Assembly (NCBI GenBank): GCA_001778785.1
Contig: MFIE01000001.1
Span: forward strand, 298-13,073
Direction of reading: 5' to 3'
Origin: Candidatus Giovannonibacteria bacterium RIFCSPLOWO2_01_FULL_46_13
GTDB taxonomy: Bacteria; Patescibacteriota; Minisyncoccia; JACPKW01; UBA11713
Length of the DNA: 12,776 bases
Position 1 is the first letter of the stretch. Each line of letters starts with the position of its first letter. A program made the position numbers and the translations under genes. The notes beneath the pieces were generated by a model. That model was not told where the DNA came from, did no database searches, and saw nothing but the letters and a program-made list of their open reading frames with translations. Shown here piece by piece: positions 6,338 through 12,417 of this stretch.

Positions 6338-6343
6338 TATAAT
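6338..6343 (+). promoter_or_regulatory. -10 box giving a likely leaderless start at 6350
   Basis: A perfect TATAAT lies 6 bases before the ATG at 6350, so the predicted transcription start falls on or next to the start codon. A weak -35 (CTTAAA, 6315-6320) has a 17-base spacer. No Shine-Dalgarno exists. Confidence 0.45.
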
Positions 6344-6349
6344 ATACAC

Positions 6350-6841
6350 ATGAAAACCAGCGCGGGGGTGTTGATGTACCGGATTAAAAACGGCCTGCCT
6401 GCGCAGACGGGCAAGCCGGAAGTTTTGCTGGTGCATCCCGGCGGGCCTTTTTGGGCTAAGAAAGACGAGGGGTCTTGGAGCATTCCGAAAGGGGAGGCGG
6501 ACAATAACGAAACCGTGGACGAACTTTTGGATGTCGCAAAAAGGGAATTCGAAGAAGAAACCGGGTTTAAAGCCGAGGGCAATTTTAAATATTTAGGGGA
6601 AGTCAAAAATAAAAGCGGAAAGATCGTTAAAGCCTGGGCTGTCCAAGGGGACTTGGATCCAACGCAAATCAAAATCAACATGATTGAAATTGACTGGCCG
6701 CCAGGCTCCGGCAAAAAAATGGAAATCCCGGAAGTCGACCGCGGGGATTTTTTCGAGCTCGAAGAAGCCAAAAGAAAAATAAACCCCTACCAAATCCCCC
6801 TCATCGACGAATTTGAGAAAACTATCGCGAATACGTCCTAG
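6350..6841 (+). CDS. COG4119-type Nudix hydrolase
   Basis: A 163-residue Nudix protein close to the COG4119 group of predicted NTP pyrophosphohydrolases. The telling segments are VLLVHPGGPFWAKKDEGSWS at 25-44 and the Nudix box from G48 to REFEEETGF (65-73). KAWAVQGDLDP, DWPPGSGKKMEIPEVDRGDF and a C-terminal NPYQIPLIDEF helix follow. The box contains about three extra residues between the leading Gly and the RE pair compared with the GX5EX7RE rule, a small loop insertion. The metal-binding Glu residues of REFEEE are all present, so activity is likely. Substrate is not established for this group. It probably starts an mRNA from its own leaderless promoter, and the next gene begins 5 bases after the stop. 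Confidence 0.85.
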   Translation: MKTSAGVLMYRIKNGLPAQTGKPEVLLVHPGGPFWAKKDEGSWSIPKGEADNNETVDELLDVAKREFEEETGFKAEGNFKYLGEVKNKSGKIVKAWAVQGDLDPTQIKINMIEIDWPPGSGKKMEIPEVDRGDFFELEEAKRKINPYQIPLIDEFEKTIANTS

Positions 6842-6846
6842 ATAAT

Positions 6847-7308
6847 ATGAATAGAGCATTAATAGTTGTTATAGTTTTAGCTTTGGTCGCGGCGGGGTAT
6901 CTGATATGGAGAAATAGCGCCCCGGAAACAGACTTCGTTAAGGAAGCGGAGATTCGGATCATAGCCGAGAATTTTGGCCAGAAATTAAAAGCCGTGCCTT
7001 TGCTTGCGGACAAAGAAACCGTCGCGCGGGTGATGGATGAAAATTATAAAGAATTTGTTGCGCCGGATTTATTAAATCGCTGGAAAGAAAACCCGTCCGG
7101 AGCGCCGGGGAGGTTAACCTCGAGCCCGTGGCCGGAGAGGATCGAAGTCGGCACGGTTACAAAGATAAATGACAACAAATACGAAGTCTCTGGGGATATA
7201 ATCGAAGTCGCAAACGCCGACACCGGGACGAAAGTCGTCGCGCGCCTCCCGGTAATTCTCACAATCGAGCGCGTAGACGGGAAGTGGCTGATAACAAAAA
7301 TGCGCTGA
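6847..7308 (+). CDS. Membrane-anchored protein of unknown function (NTF2-like possible)
   Basis: A 153-residue protein with a single N-terminal hydrophobic helix (residues ~4-21, ALIVVIVLALVAAGYLIW) after a short basic start, typical of a signal anchor with the rest outside. The exported part has helices (VKEAEIRIIAENFGQKL) and then beta strands ending KVVARLPVILTIERVDGKWLITKMR. That C-terminal pattern, with a strand finishing in W-x-I-x-x-M/R, is common in NTF2-like and DUF4440-like exported domains. I do not recognise a named family. It starts 5 bases after the Nudix gene with no Shine-Dalgarno, so it is probably co-transcribed. Confidence 0.6.
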   Translation: MNRALIVVIVLALVAAGYLIWRNSAPETDFVKEAEIRIIAENFGQKLKAVPLLADKETVARVMDENYKEFVAPDLLNRWKENPSGAPGRLTSSPWPERIEVGTVTKINDNKYEVSGDIIEVANADTGTKVVARLPVILTIERVDGKWLITKMR

Positions 7309-7315
7309 TTTAAAG

Positions 7316-7344
7316 TTGACATTTTAAAACTTGGGTGCTACTGT
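7316..7344 (+). promoter_or_regulatory. Strong sigma70 promoter: perfect -35, extended -10
   Basis: Perfect TTGACA at 7316-7321, a 17-base spacer, then TACTGT at 7339-7344 preceded by TGC (extended -10). The predicted start is near 7351, giving a leader of about 34 bases to the ATG at 7385. It is the best -35 element in the window and overlaps nothing coding. Confidence 0.7.
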
Positions 7345-7366
7345 TCCGAAAACTAGCTCAAGTATA

Positions 7367-7374
7367 AAGGAGGG
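7367..7374 (+). promoter_or_regulatory. Shine-Dalgarno of the 72-aa gene
   Basis: AAGGAGGG is a near-perfect anti-16S match, about 11 bases before ATG 7385. It is the only strong Shine-Dalgarno I see in the window, and it fixes the start codon. Confidence 0.65.
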
Positions 7375-7384
7375 TTAAAGACGC

Positions 7385-7603
7385 ATGAAAGTAGCACTAG
7401 CTTATGCACGAGTCGAAGAAGCCCGAGAAGCGACGAAAGAAAGAATAAAGGCATTTCCAGGTTTTAAACCCCAACTGTCGTTTATTTGGTACAAAGTCGG
7501 GAACACCGACTATGAATTCTGTACCGATTACAAAAAGAACCAGACTTATTTCACCGGCAATCACCGCCTCACCATGGGCCGAGATTGGGACAGGCAAAAA
7601 TGA
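7385..7603 (+). CDS. 72-aa protein of unknown function, strongly expressed by design
   Basis: A 72-residue soluble protein. Residues 1-24 form an amphipathic basic helix (AYARVEEAREATKERIKAF). The rest is aromatic-rich: FIWYKVGNTDYEFCTDYKKNQTYFTGNHRLTMGRDW. The second half looks like a small antiparallel sheet. There is a single Cys, no signal peptide and no membrane helix. I do not recognise the family. Its expression signals stand out: perfect -35, extended -10, a real leader and a full Shine-Dalgarno, with a possible terminator after it. It therefore looks like an independent, abundantly translated gene inside a stretch of mostly leaderless or coupled genes. A structural, RNA-binding or stress role is guesswork. 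Confidence 0.65.
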   Translation: MKVALAYARVEEAREATKERIKAFPGFKPQLSFIWYKVGNTDYEFCTDYKKNQTYFTGNHRLTMGRDWDRQK

Positions 7604-7624
7604 AGAAAGTCACTAAGTCAAAAG

Positions 7625-7665
7625 AAAAAGACTGAAAGCAATTAATTTTGCGAGTAGGTCTTTTT
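7625..7665 (+). terminator. Possible intrinsic terminator after the 72-aa gene
   Basis: AAAAAGAC (7625-7632) pairs with GTCTTTTT (7658-7665), ending in a T run. The 25-base loop holds a nested GCAA/TTGC hairpin. The stem is A/T-rich and the loop long, so the call is weak. It also overlaps the proposed -35 of the next gene. Confidence 0.3.
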
Positions 7666-7675
7666 ACTATATAAT
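7648..7675 (+). promoter_or_regulatory. Promoter for the gene at 7684 (near-leaderless)
   Basis: TTGCGA at 7648-7653, a 16-base spacer and a perfect TATAAT at 7670-7675. The expected start near 7682 leaves only about 2 bases before ATG 7684, so translation would be leaderless or nearly so. Confidence 0.5.
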
Positions 7676-7683
7676 AATTTGGT

Positions 7684-8133
7684 ATGAAGAAAATTTTAAT
7701 TGCGGTAATAATATTAGTAATCGCGGGCGCGGGATACTACGCTTACACCCAAGGATGGCTTGCGGGGAGCGCGGGAACCGTGAGCGATAGGAATGCAAAA
7801 TATTTTATGGATGAGGTGGTTCGGCTAGGCGTCGCCGATGTTGGGCAGCCCATCGAGGGCTTCGACTACACAATATTGACCATGGCTTTCCCGGGACTCC
7901 TGCCGGATGACTTTAATGGAGTTGCAACCGTCGAGGGGCGATACGAATTTTCCGGAAACACCCTAACTTTTGTCCGAAATCCTTCCAATATGATCTCCTC
8001 AGCCGAACGAGCCGTCTCGGAAGAGGGGTATAAAAAACTCTTGGAGAACCTTTCCGCGAGGCTCAAAATAGAGGCTAGAAATAAAGCTGGAACGGACGAA
8101 ATAATCAATAAAATCAACGTGGATAATGACTAG
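7684..8133 (+). CDS. Membrane-anchored protein of unknown function
   Basis: A 149-residue protein beginning MKK and a hydrophobic helix (residues ~4-22), a signal anchor with the remainder exported. The outer part contains DEVVRLGVADVGQPIEGFDYTILTMAFPGLLPDDFNGVATVEG, and finishes in an amphipathic helical tail (EEGYKKLLENLSARLKIE). No family is recognised and no catalytic pattern is evident. The sequence is not obviously related to the anchored protein at 6847 beyond the shared anchor design. It has its own promoter with almost no leader. The cold-shock gene downstream has a separate promoter, so this is probably monocistronic. Confidence 0.55.
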   Translation: MKKILIAVIILVIAGAGYYAYTQGWLAGSAGTVSDRNAKYFMDEVVRLGVADVGQPIEGFDYTILTMAFPGLLPDDFNGVATVEGRYEFSGNTLTFVRNPSNMISSAERAVSEEGYKKLLENLSARLKIEARNKAGTDEIINKINVDND

Positions 8134-8145
8134 GCTGGGCATAAC

Positions 8146-8173
8146 TTGCAAAAAATAGAGAATATAGTATAAT
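8146..8173 (+). promoter_or_regulatory. Promoter of the cold-shock gene with ~49-base 5' UTR
   Basis: TTGCAA at 8146-8151, a 16-base spacer and a perfect TATAAT at 8168-8173. The predicted start near 8180 gives a leader of about 49 bases, the longest in the window. It has no Shine-Dalgarno before ATG 8229. Long leaders are common on csp mRNAs, where they can act in cold regulation. Confidence 0.6.
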
Positions 8174-8228
8174 ATAGGGGTAACAAGAGATGTAGTCGAA
8201 TTTCTGAATTTACAAGCAAAATTAAAAC

Positions 8229-8426
8229 ATGACAGGAACAATCAAGACTCTTACGGAGAAAGGATACGGTTTCATCGCTCGCGAAGGCGAGGCGAAGGAC
8301 CTTTTCTTTCACTCCAAGGAGCTCCAAGGCGTTACCTTCGATGAATTGAAGGTTGGCGATGCTGTTAATTTCGAAGTCGTTGACGGAGAAAAAGGACCAG
8401 CCGCTACAAACGTTTCAAGAGCGTAA
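8229..8426 (+). CDS. Cold-shock domain protein, CspA family
   Basis: A 65-residue protein that is a single cold-shock domain, the normal family length. RNP1 is at 11-16 (KGYGFI) and RNP2 at 25-28 (LFFH). The N-terminal TGTIKTLTEKGYGFI and C-terminal GDAVNFEVVDGEKGPAATNV segments complete the five-stranded OB fold. It binds single-stranded RNA or DNA and acts as an RNA chaperone in the cytoplasm. The usual Trp of G-x-V-K-W-F is replaced (TIKTLT), as in some short Csp relatives. The gene is framed by its own promoter and a strong terminator, so it is monocistronic. A DEAD-box helicase is encoded about 3 kb downstream, a common functional partner in cold response. Confidence 0.95.
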   Translation: MTGTIKTLTEKGYGFIAREGEAKDLFFHSKELQGVTFDELKVGDAVNFEVVDGEKGPAATNVSRA

Positions 8427-8434
8427 CACCTTAC

Positions 8435-8475
8435 AAAAACCACCCCGAGCTTGTCGAAGGGTGGTTTTTGTTTTG
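8435..8475 (+). terminator. Strong intrinsic terminator after the cold-shock gene
   Basis: AAAAACCACCC (8435-8445) pairs perfectly with GGGTGGTTTTT (8459-8469), an 11-bp stem followed by a T-rich tail to 8474. The 13-base loop CGAGCTTGTCGAA can itself pair CGA with TCG. This ends the csp transcript just before the MsrA operon. Confidence 0.9.
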
Positions 8476-8500
8476 GCTAAATAAATTATATTCTTATAAA

Positions 8501-9046
8501 ATGGACACCCAAAAAGAAATTGCGGTATTCGGAGGGGGGTGCTTTTGGTGCACGGAAGCTGTTTTCCAAATGCTTAAAGGAATCAACAAAGTTTTGCCGG
8601 GGTATTCCGGCGGAAGTATCGAAAACCCGACCTACGAACAAGTATCCTCCGGGAAGACCGGGCACGCGGAAGTGATTTATATTGAATACGATCCGGCGCA
8701 AATTTCCTACCGGAACCTGCTCGCGGTATTTTTCGGGAGCCACGACCCGACGACAAAAAACCGACAAGGGAGCGATGTCGGGCCGCAATACCGTTCTGTA
8801 ATTTTCCACACAACCCCGGGACAAAAATCCGAGGCCGAAAAAATAATTAAAGAAATAAATGGGTCCGATTCCGCGGGTGCGCCTGTCGTCACGGAAATCG
8901 AGCCGTTCACAAAATTTTACGAAGCCGAGGATTACCATAAAAATTTCTACGAGCGCAACCGCGGATATCCGTACTGCGAAGTCATAATCAACCCCAAATT
9001 GGAAAAGGTTCAGCACGAATTCGCGGAGTTGCTGAAGAAAAAATAA
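8501..9046 (+). CDS. msrA: Peptide methionine-(S)-sulfoxide reductase MsrA
   Basis: A 181-residue enzyme reducing methionine-S-sulfoxide in proteins, usually recycled by thioredoxin. The MsrA signature GGCFWCTE is at residues 12-19, with nucleophile Cys14 and Cys17 nearby. YSGGSIENPTYEQVSSGKTGHAEVIYIEYDP and the FFGSHDPTTKNRQGSDVGPQYRSVIF block (substrate pocket) follow. The C-terminal Cys in YPYCEV may be a resolving Cys. I start it at ATG 8501; an upstream in-frame TTG at 8468 lies in the terminator of the csp gene and would add residues foreign to the family. The next gene follows 3 bases after the stop, giving an MsrA/GIY-YIG/Nudix/Nudix run. No MsrB is present in the window. Confidence 0.96.
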   Translation: MDTQKEIAVFGGGCFWCTEAVFQMLKGINKVLPGYSGGSIENPTYEQVSSGKTGHAEVIYIEYDPAQISYRNLLAVFFGSHDPTTKNRQGSDVGPQYRSVIFHTTPGQKSEAEKIIKEINGSDSAGAPVVTEIEPFTKFYEAEDYHKNFYERNRGYPYCEVIINPKLEKVQHEFAELLKKK

Positions 9047-9049
9047 TAT

Positions 9050-9298
9050 ATGTACTTCGTTTATATTTTGCAGTGCTCGGACAAATCGCTTTATATCGGG
9101 TACACTAATAACCTGGATAAGCGCGTCCTGGCGCACAATGGATCGAGGCGGGGAGCGAGATATACCAAAACCCGCCGGCCGGTTATACTTAAATATTCGG
9201 AAAAGTTCCGGACACTCTCGCGGGCGCTGAAACGCGAATACGAACTCAAAACCTGGCCCCGCAAGAAAAAATTAGAATTGATTAATAAAATCAAATAA
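9050..9298 (+). CDS. GIY-YIG domain protein, YhbQ/UPF0213-like
   Basis: An 82-residue single-domain GIY-YIG protein. VYILQCSDKSLYIGYTNNL at 4-22 holds the two halves of the motif. Arg25 and His29-Asn30 (KRVLAHN) provide the conserved Arg and HN. Glu63 in ALKREYELK is the metal-binding Glu, and RKKKLELI completes the family's C-terminal helix. The size is right for the YhbQ/UPF0213 group, small GIY-YIG proteins implicated in DNA handling. It starts 3 bases after msrA and ends 3 bases before the Nudix gene, so it belongs to the same operon. A mobile homing nuclease is unlikely, because such enzymes usually carry an extra DNA-binding domain. Confidence 0.93.
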   Translation: MYFVYILQCSDKSLYIGYTNNLDKRVLAHNGSRRGARYTKTRRPVILKYSEKFRTLSRALKREYELKTWPRKKKLELINKIK

Positions 9299-9301
9299 AA
9301 T

Positions 9302-9751
9302 ATGTCCGAGAGAAATAAAGCAGTTCCAGCATCGTATCTAATCCTTGAAAAAGAAGGTAAGGTTTTGTTAGGGCAGAGGATAAATACAGGATATTGTGAC
9401 GGATATTACGACCTTCCGGCTGGCCACGTTGAAGCAGAAGAACTTCCCCTCCGTGCACTGATACGCGAGGCGATGGAAGAAATCGGGATAGAAATTCTTC
9501 CAGAAGACGTACAGTTTGTTCATGTCATTTATCGACCCAAACATGATGAAACGGGGGAACGAGTAGATTTCTTTTTCAAAGCTTTGAAATACTCAGGAGA
9601 GCCAAGTATCAAAGAGCCAAATAAATGTGGGGACCTTCAATGGTTTCCTTACGACGATTTGCCTGAAAAAGTTACACCGCACGTCAGGGACGTTCTTGGC
9701 CGCTATCGAAAGGGAATAAATTACTCCGAGTTATCATCTAATAACAACTAG
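9302..9751 (+). CDS. Nudix hydrolase (MutT/COG1051-like)
   Basis: A 149-residue Nudix enzyme with a textbook box: G41, E47, R55-E56, E59-E60 and G62 (GX5EX7REUXEEXGU). The preceding GQRINTGYCDGYYDLPAGH is typical of the NTGY-DG-Y group that includes MutT/COG1051-like hydrolases. The C-terminal part, CGDLQWFPYDDLPEKVTPHV, is the usual helix that shapes the substrate pocket. Likely substrates are modified (d)NTPs or ADP-ribose-type sugars; the sequence does not decide. It lies third in the msrA operon, with a 3-base gap upstream, and is followed 11 bases later by another Nudix gene. Confidence 0.92.
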   Translation: MSERNKAVPASYLILEKEGKVLLGQRINTGYCDGYYDLPAGHVEAEELPLRALIREAMEEIGIEILPEDVQFVHVIYRPKHDETGERVDFFFKALKYSGEPSIKEPNKCGDLQWFPYDDLPEKVTPHVRDVLGRYRKGINYSELSSNNN

Positions 9752-9762
9752 ATAGTAACAAT

Positions 9763-10215
9763 ATGGCCCATATACACGAACTTATAGATTTTGTTGCGGA
9801 AGCATACATTGTCCACGATAACAATATTCTTTTAATACTACATAAGAAATTAAAAATATGGTTGCCAATCGGAGGGCATATCGAATTGAATGAAGATCCG
9901 GATCAAGCGCTCATGCGTGAAATAGAAGAAGAGTCTGGGCTCAATGTTGAAATAATTGCCGATAGGCTGGAAAGAGAAGACGCCAACTTTAAACACTTAT
10001 ATCAGCCAGGTTATTTAAATATAACGATGGGGCCAGACCATAGACACGTAAACCTAGTTTATTTCGCCAGGGCGAAATCTGACAAATTCGTTTTCAACAA
10101 AGAGGAGCACGACGACATCCGATGGTTTAAGGAAGACGAATTGGCCGACCCACGATACGAAATTCTGCCAGTTGTGCAATTTTATGCAAAAGAAGCGCGC
10201 AAGCGGGCGGGGTAA
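9763..10215 (+). CDS. Nudix hydrolase, second of a tandem pair
   Basis: A 150-residue Nudix enzyme with a perfect box at 38-60: G38, E44, R52-E53, E56-E57 and G59. The sequence LHKKLKIWLPIGGHIELNEDP before and into the box is typical of one large Nudix subgroup. VEREDAN-like and GPDHRHVNLVYFARAKSD segments follow, and a final DDIRWFKEDELADP helix. It differs clearly from its upstream neighbour across the whole length, so it is not a recent tandem duplicate. Substrate unknown; a nucleotide or capped-RNA role is possible. Last gene of the msrA run, 11 bases after the previous stop and 29 bases before the MliC-like gene. Confidence 0.9.
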   Translation: MAHIHELIDFVAEAYIVHDNNILLILHKKLKIWLPIGGHIELNEDPDQALMREIEEESGLNVEIIADRLEREDANFKHLYQPGYLNITMGPDHRHVNLVYFARAKSDKFVFNKEEHDDIRWFKEDELADPRYEILPVVQFYAKEARKRAG

Positions 10216-10244
10216 GAAAAGCTTTATTTTAACGTCTTAATTGT

Positions 10245-10928
10245 ATGAAAATTTTAATGGGGGTGCTTATTACCTTAGCGGTTATTGGCGGGGCTTTTTA
10301 CTATATAAATTATGTCGAGAAAGACGAGACCTACGAGAGCCCGACGGATTTAAAAACTGCATATTCGCCAACTTCGCGGGCGACTTATATTTGTTCTGAA
10401 AATAAAACTTTCTCCGTAACTTTTAGCGAGAGACAGGCGGAAGTTTCCTTGGGAAGCGACGCAAAATTTACCCTCGAACAAATGGTATCCGCTTCCGGAA
10501 CTAACTATTCCAACGACAGCGACGCGCTCGTTTTTTGGACGAAGGGGGAGGAAGCATTCGTCGAACAAGATGGAAAACAAACTTATTCCGAATGCCTTCT
10601 TTTGACGACTTCGGGAGGGGAGATTGAAATCGTTGAAGCCTCGATCGACAAAAAAATTACTTCCAAGGGAGTTTCAATAACTCCGCTTGCGGTCCTCGAA
10701 GAATCGCGCTGTCCGATCGACGTCGTCTGCATACAAGCCGGGACAGTGCGTCTCCGCGCGAATCTTTCGAGCGGCGCGGGCGAGGTGGACCAGGTTTTTA
10801 AGTTAAACCAGAAGATTACGACCGAGGCCGAGGAGATAACGCTCGTGCGCGTACTTCCGGCCACGCAATCCGGCAAAAAAATCCAGCCCGCGGACTATCT
10901 CTTCTATTTTGAGGTCAAAAAGAGGTAA
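10245..10928 (+). CDS. Membrane-anchored MliC-like protein with an extra C-terminal domain
   Basis: A 227-residue protein with an N-terminal anchor (residues 2-22). It lacks a lipobox Cys, unlike classic MliC lipoproteins. Residues 47-120 match the C-type lysozyme inhibitor fold: Y-x-C at Cys50, the SASG motif at 82-85, FWTKGEEA at 97-104 and Cys117, with Cys50-Cys117 the expected disulfide. MliC proteins block host lysozyme in the cell envelope. The remaining ~100 residues form a second domain: a VLEESRCPIDVVCIQAG segment with Cys156 and Cys162, then beta strands ending DYLFYFEVKKR. I recognise this as a recurring extracellular beta domain but cannot name it. Upstream context is the Nudix run; no clear promoter is seen. 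Confidence 0.75.
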   Translation: MKILMGVLITLAVIGGAFYYINYVEKDETYESPTDLKTAYSPTSRATYICSENKTFSVTFSERQAEVSLGSDAKFTLEQMVSASGTNYSNDSDALVFWTKGEEAFVEQDGKQTYSECLLLTTSGGEIEIVEASIDKKITSKGVSITPLAVLEESRCPIDVVCIQAGTVRLRANLSSGAGEVDQVFKLNQKITTEAEEITLVRVLPATQSGKKIQPADYLFYFEVKKR

Positions 10929-10941
10929 TTTCCGTTTGGGC

Positions 10942-10970
10942 TTGATTTTCAAGGGCGTTTGTTGTAGAAT
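10942..10970 (+). promoter_or_regulatory. Promoter giving a leaderless start at 10977
   Basis: TTGATT at 10942-10947, a 17-base spacer and TAGAAT at 10965-10970. The expected start is at ~10977, exactly the A of the ATG, so the 78-aa gene and the helicase behind it probably start as a leaderless mRNA. Confidence 0.6.
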
Positions 10971-10976
10971 GGTTGA

Positions 10977-11213
10977 ATGGCACGACATAAAAATCTTGAA
11001 TACGAACAGAACCAACTCGAGACTTCGCTCGCGTCTTTTATGGATTCATACAACAAGAATTTGCCGGGCGGATTTCCTTCAGCCACGATAAAAGTTTTAC
11101 ATAAATTTCGCGCGGCCCACCCTCTGCTTTTTAGTGGAAACGGTGACGAATGGATAATCGACAAGCACCGCAAACGCTTTATGGACTGGCTTTCTTCGCA
11201 TCATGACGACTAA
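10977..11213 (+). CDS. 78-aa protein of unknown function, coupled to the helicase
   Basis: A 78-residue soluble, mostly helical protein: a Glu/Gln-rich helix at 8-25 (EYEQNQLETSLASFMDSY), a GGFPSATIKVLHKF segment and a basic FMDWLSSHHDD tail. I recognise no family and no metal or catalytic motif. The start is set by a promoter whose predicted start coincides with its ATG. Its stop lies 11 bases inside the DEAD-box helicase gene, so helicase translation is probably coupled to it. That arrangement suggests a regulator or small partner of the helicase, which is inference only. Confidence 0.6.
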   Translation: MARHKNLEYEQNQLETSLASFMDSYNKNLPGGFPSATIKVLHKFRAAHPLLFSGNGDEWIIDKHRKRFMDWLSSHHDD

Positions 11214-12378
11214 TAAAACAAACCAAGCTACTTTTTACGGCCTGGGAATCGCTCCCAGGCTTCTTGATATTCTCTCAAGCCTGAAATTCGTAACGCCGAC
11301 GCCGATCCAGGAAAAAGCCATTCCGGTTGCGCTTGAGGGAAAAGATATAATCGGGATCGCGCAGACCGGCACCGGAAAAACTCTCGCTTTCGGAATTCCG
11401 ATGATCCAAAAAATCGCGCAGGCCAAAGGCACGGGGCTCGTAATTTTGCCGACGCGCGAATTGGCCCATCAAGTTGAAGAAACTCTGCATACTCTCGGAC
11501 GCTCGCTCGGCCTTCGCACAGCTTTAATAATCGGTGGGGCTTCCATGCACCAGCAAATGCAGGCTATTTCAAAACATCCGCACATCGTAATCGGCACGCC
11601 CGGAAGGATAAACGACCATCTCGAACAGAAAACTCTTTCGTTTAACGAAGTCTCGGTTTTGGTTTTAGACGAAGCCGACCGCATGCTCGACATGGGATTC
11701 CTTCCGCAGATTAGGAGAATCTTATTGAAACTCCCGAAAACCCGCCAGACCATGTTGTTTTCCGCGACCATGCCGGACGACGTTGTCCGCATCGGCACGG
11801 AGCATATGCGCCTTCCGTTCAGGGTAGAAATCGCGCGCCCGGGAACGGCCGCCGAAAAAGTAGAGCAGGAACTTTTCGTATTAAAGCGCGAACAGAAACT
11901 TTCGCTTCTTGAAAAACTGCTCACGGAATATCGAGGGTCGGTTTTAGTTTTCTCGCGCACAAAACACGGCGCAAGAAAAATTTGCCACGCCCTGCGCCAG
12001 TCCGGGCACAGCGCTTCGGAAATCCATTCCGGCAAGACGCTCGGCCAGAGAAGGGAAGCGCTCGAAGGATTTAAATCCGGTAAGTACCGCATCTTGGTTG
12101 CAACCGATATCGCCTCGCGCGGGATCGACGTCGTCGGGATTGAGCTCGTCATAAATTTTGATATACCCGAGAACCCCGAAGACTACATCCACCGCATCGG
12201 GCGGACCGGACGCGCCGGAGCAACCGGGCGCGCCATATCTTTTGTAACCCCAGACCAAAAACGGGCAGTCCGCGATATCGAGCGCCTCTTGCAAACTTTC
12301 ATCGTAGCTTCGAAATTGCCGGAACTTCCGCAGGTAAATTATGAGCGGGGAAACCGAAAAGTATATTTTCACAGGTAG
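11203..12378 (+). CDS. DEAD-box RNA helicase, RhlE/CshA-like core
   Basis: A 391-residue ATP-dependent RNA helicase. All motifs are present in order: Q motif (Phe11, TPTPIQ to Gln36), motif I AQTGTGKT (53-60), PTRELA (83-88), GG (111-112), TPGR (132-135), DEAD (156-159) and SAT (187-189). The C-terminal lobe has VFSRTKHG (249-256), ATDIASRGIDV (300-310) and HRIGRTGR (330-337). The protein ends soon after the second RecA lobe, without the basic or RNA-binding tail of many RhlE/CsdA enzymes, so it is a minimal core. It would remodel RNA duplexes in ribosome assembly, decay or cold adaptation. It overlaps the 78-aa gene by 11 bases. The exact paralogue name is not secure. Confidence 0.96.
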   Translation: MTTNKTNQATFYGLGIAPRLLDILSSLKFVTPTPIQEKAIPVALEGKDIIGIAQTGTGKTLAFGIPMIQKIAQAKGTGLVILPTRELAHQVEETLHTLGRSLGLRTALIIGGASMHQQMQAISKHPHIVIGTPGRINDHLEQKTLSFNEVSVLVLDEADRMLDMGFLPQIRRILLKLPKTRQTMLFSATMPDDVVRIGTEHMRLPFRVEIARPGTAAEKVEQELFVLKREQKLSLLEKLLTEYRGSVLVFSRTKHGARKICHALRQSGHSASEIHSGKTLGQRREALEGFKSGKYRILVATDIASRGIDVVGIELVINFDIPENPEDYIHRIGRTGRAGATGRAISFVTPDQKRAVRDIERLLQTFIVASKLPELPQVNYERGNRKVYFHR

Positions 12379-12380
12379 GC

Positions 12381-12409
12381 TTTTCCTCTGGAAGAAGCTC
12401 GCCTATAAT
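12381..12409 (+). promoter_or_regulatory. Promoter ahead of the last, partial gene
   Basis: Perfect TATAAT at 12404-12409 with a poor -35 (TTTTCC, 12381-12386) at a 17-base spacer. The expected start near 12416 is about 2 bases before ATG 12418: another near-leaderless design. Confidence 0.45.
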
Positions 12410-12417
12410 ACGTCATT

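Noticed and set aside
7600..7635. 11-codon frame overlapping the end of the 72-aa gene as ATGA
   Set aside because: Lys-rich, too short, and it runs into the possible terminator; no support.
8190..8195. ATG-TAG start-stop pair in the csp leader
   Set aside because: Start-stop pairs can regulate translation, but a six-base match in a 49-base leader is easily chance.
8468..8500. Upstream TTG start for MsrA
   Set aside because: It lies in the T tail of the csp terminator and adds 11 residues not seen in MsrA; ATG 8501 fits the family.
8486..9136. Antisense frame covering msrA
   Set aside because: MsrA is unmistakable on the + strand and the antisense product matches nothing.
9050..9298. GIY-YIG protein as a mobile homing nuclease
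   Set aside because: It is a single short domain of YhbQ size within an operon, with no intron or insertion signs.
11469..12152. Long antisense frame opposite the DEAD-box helicase
   Set aside because: All helicase motifs are on the + strand; the antisense product is Ser/Arg-rich and without pattern.
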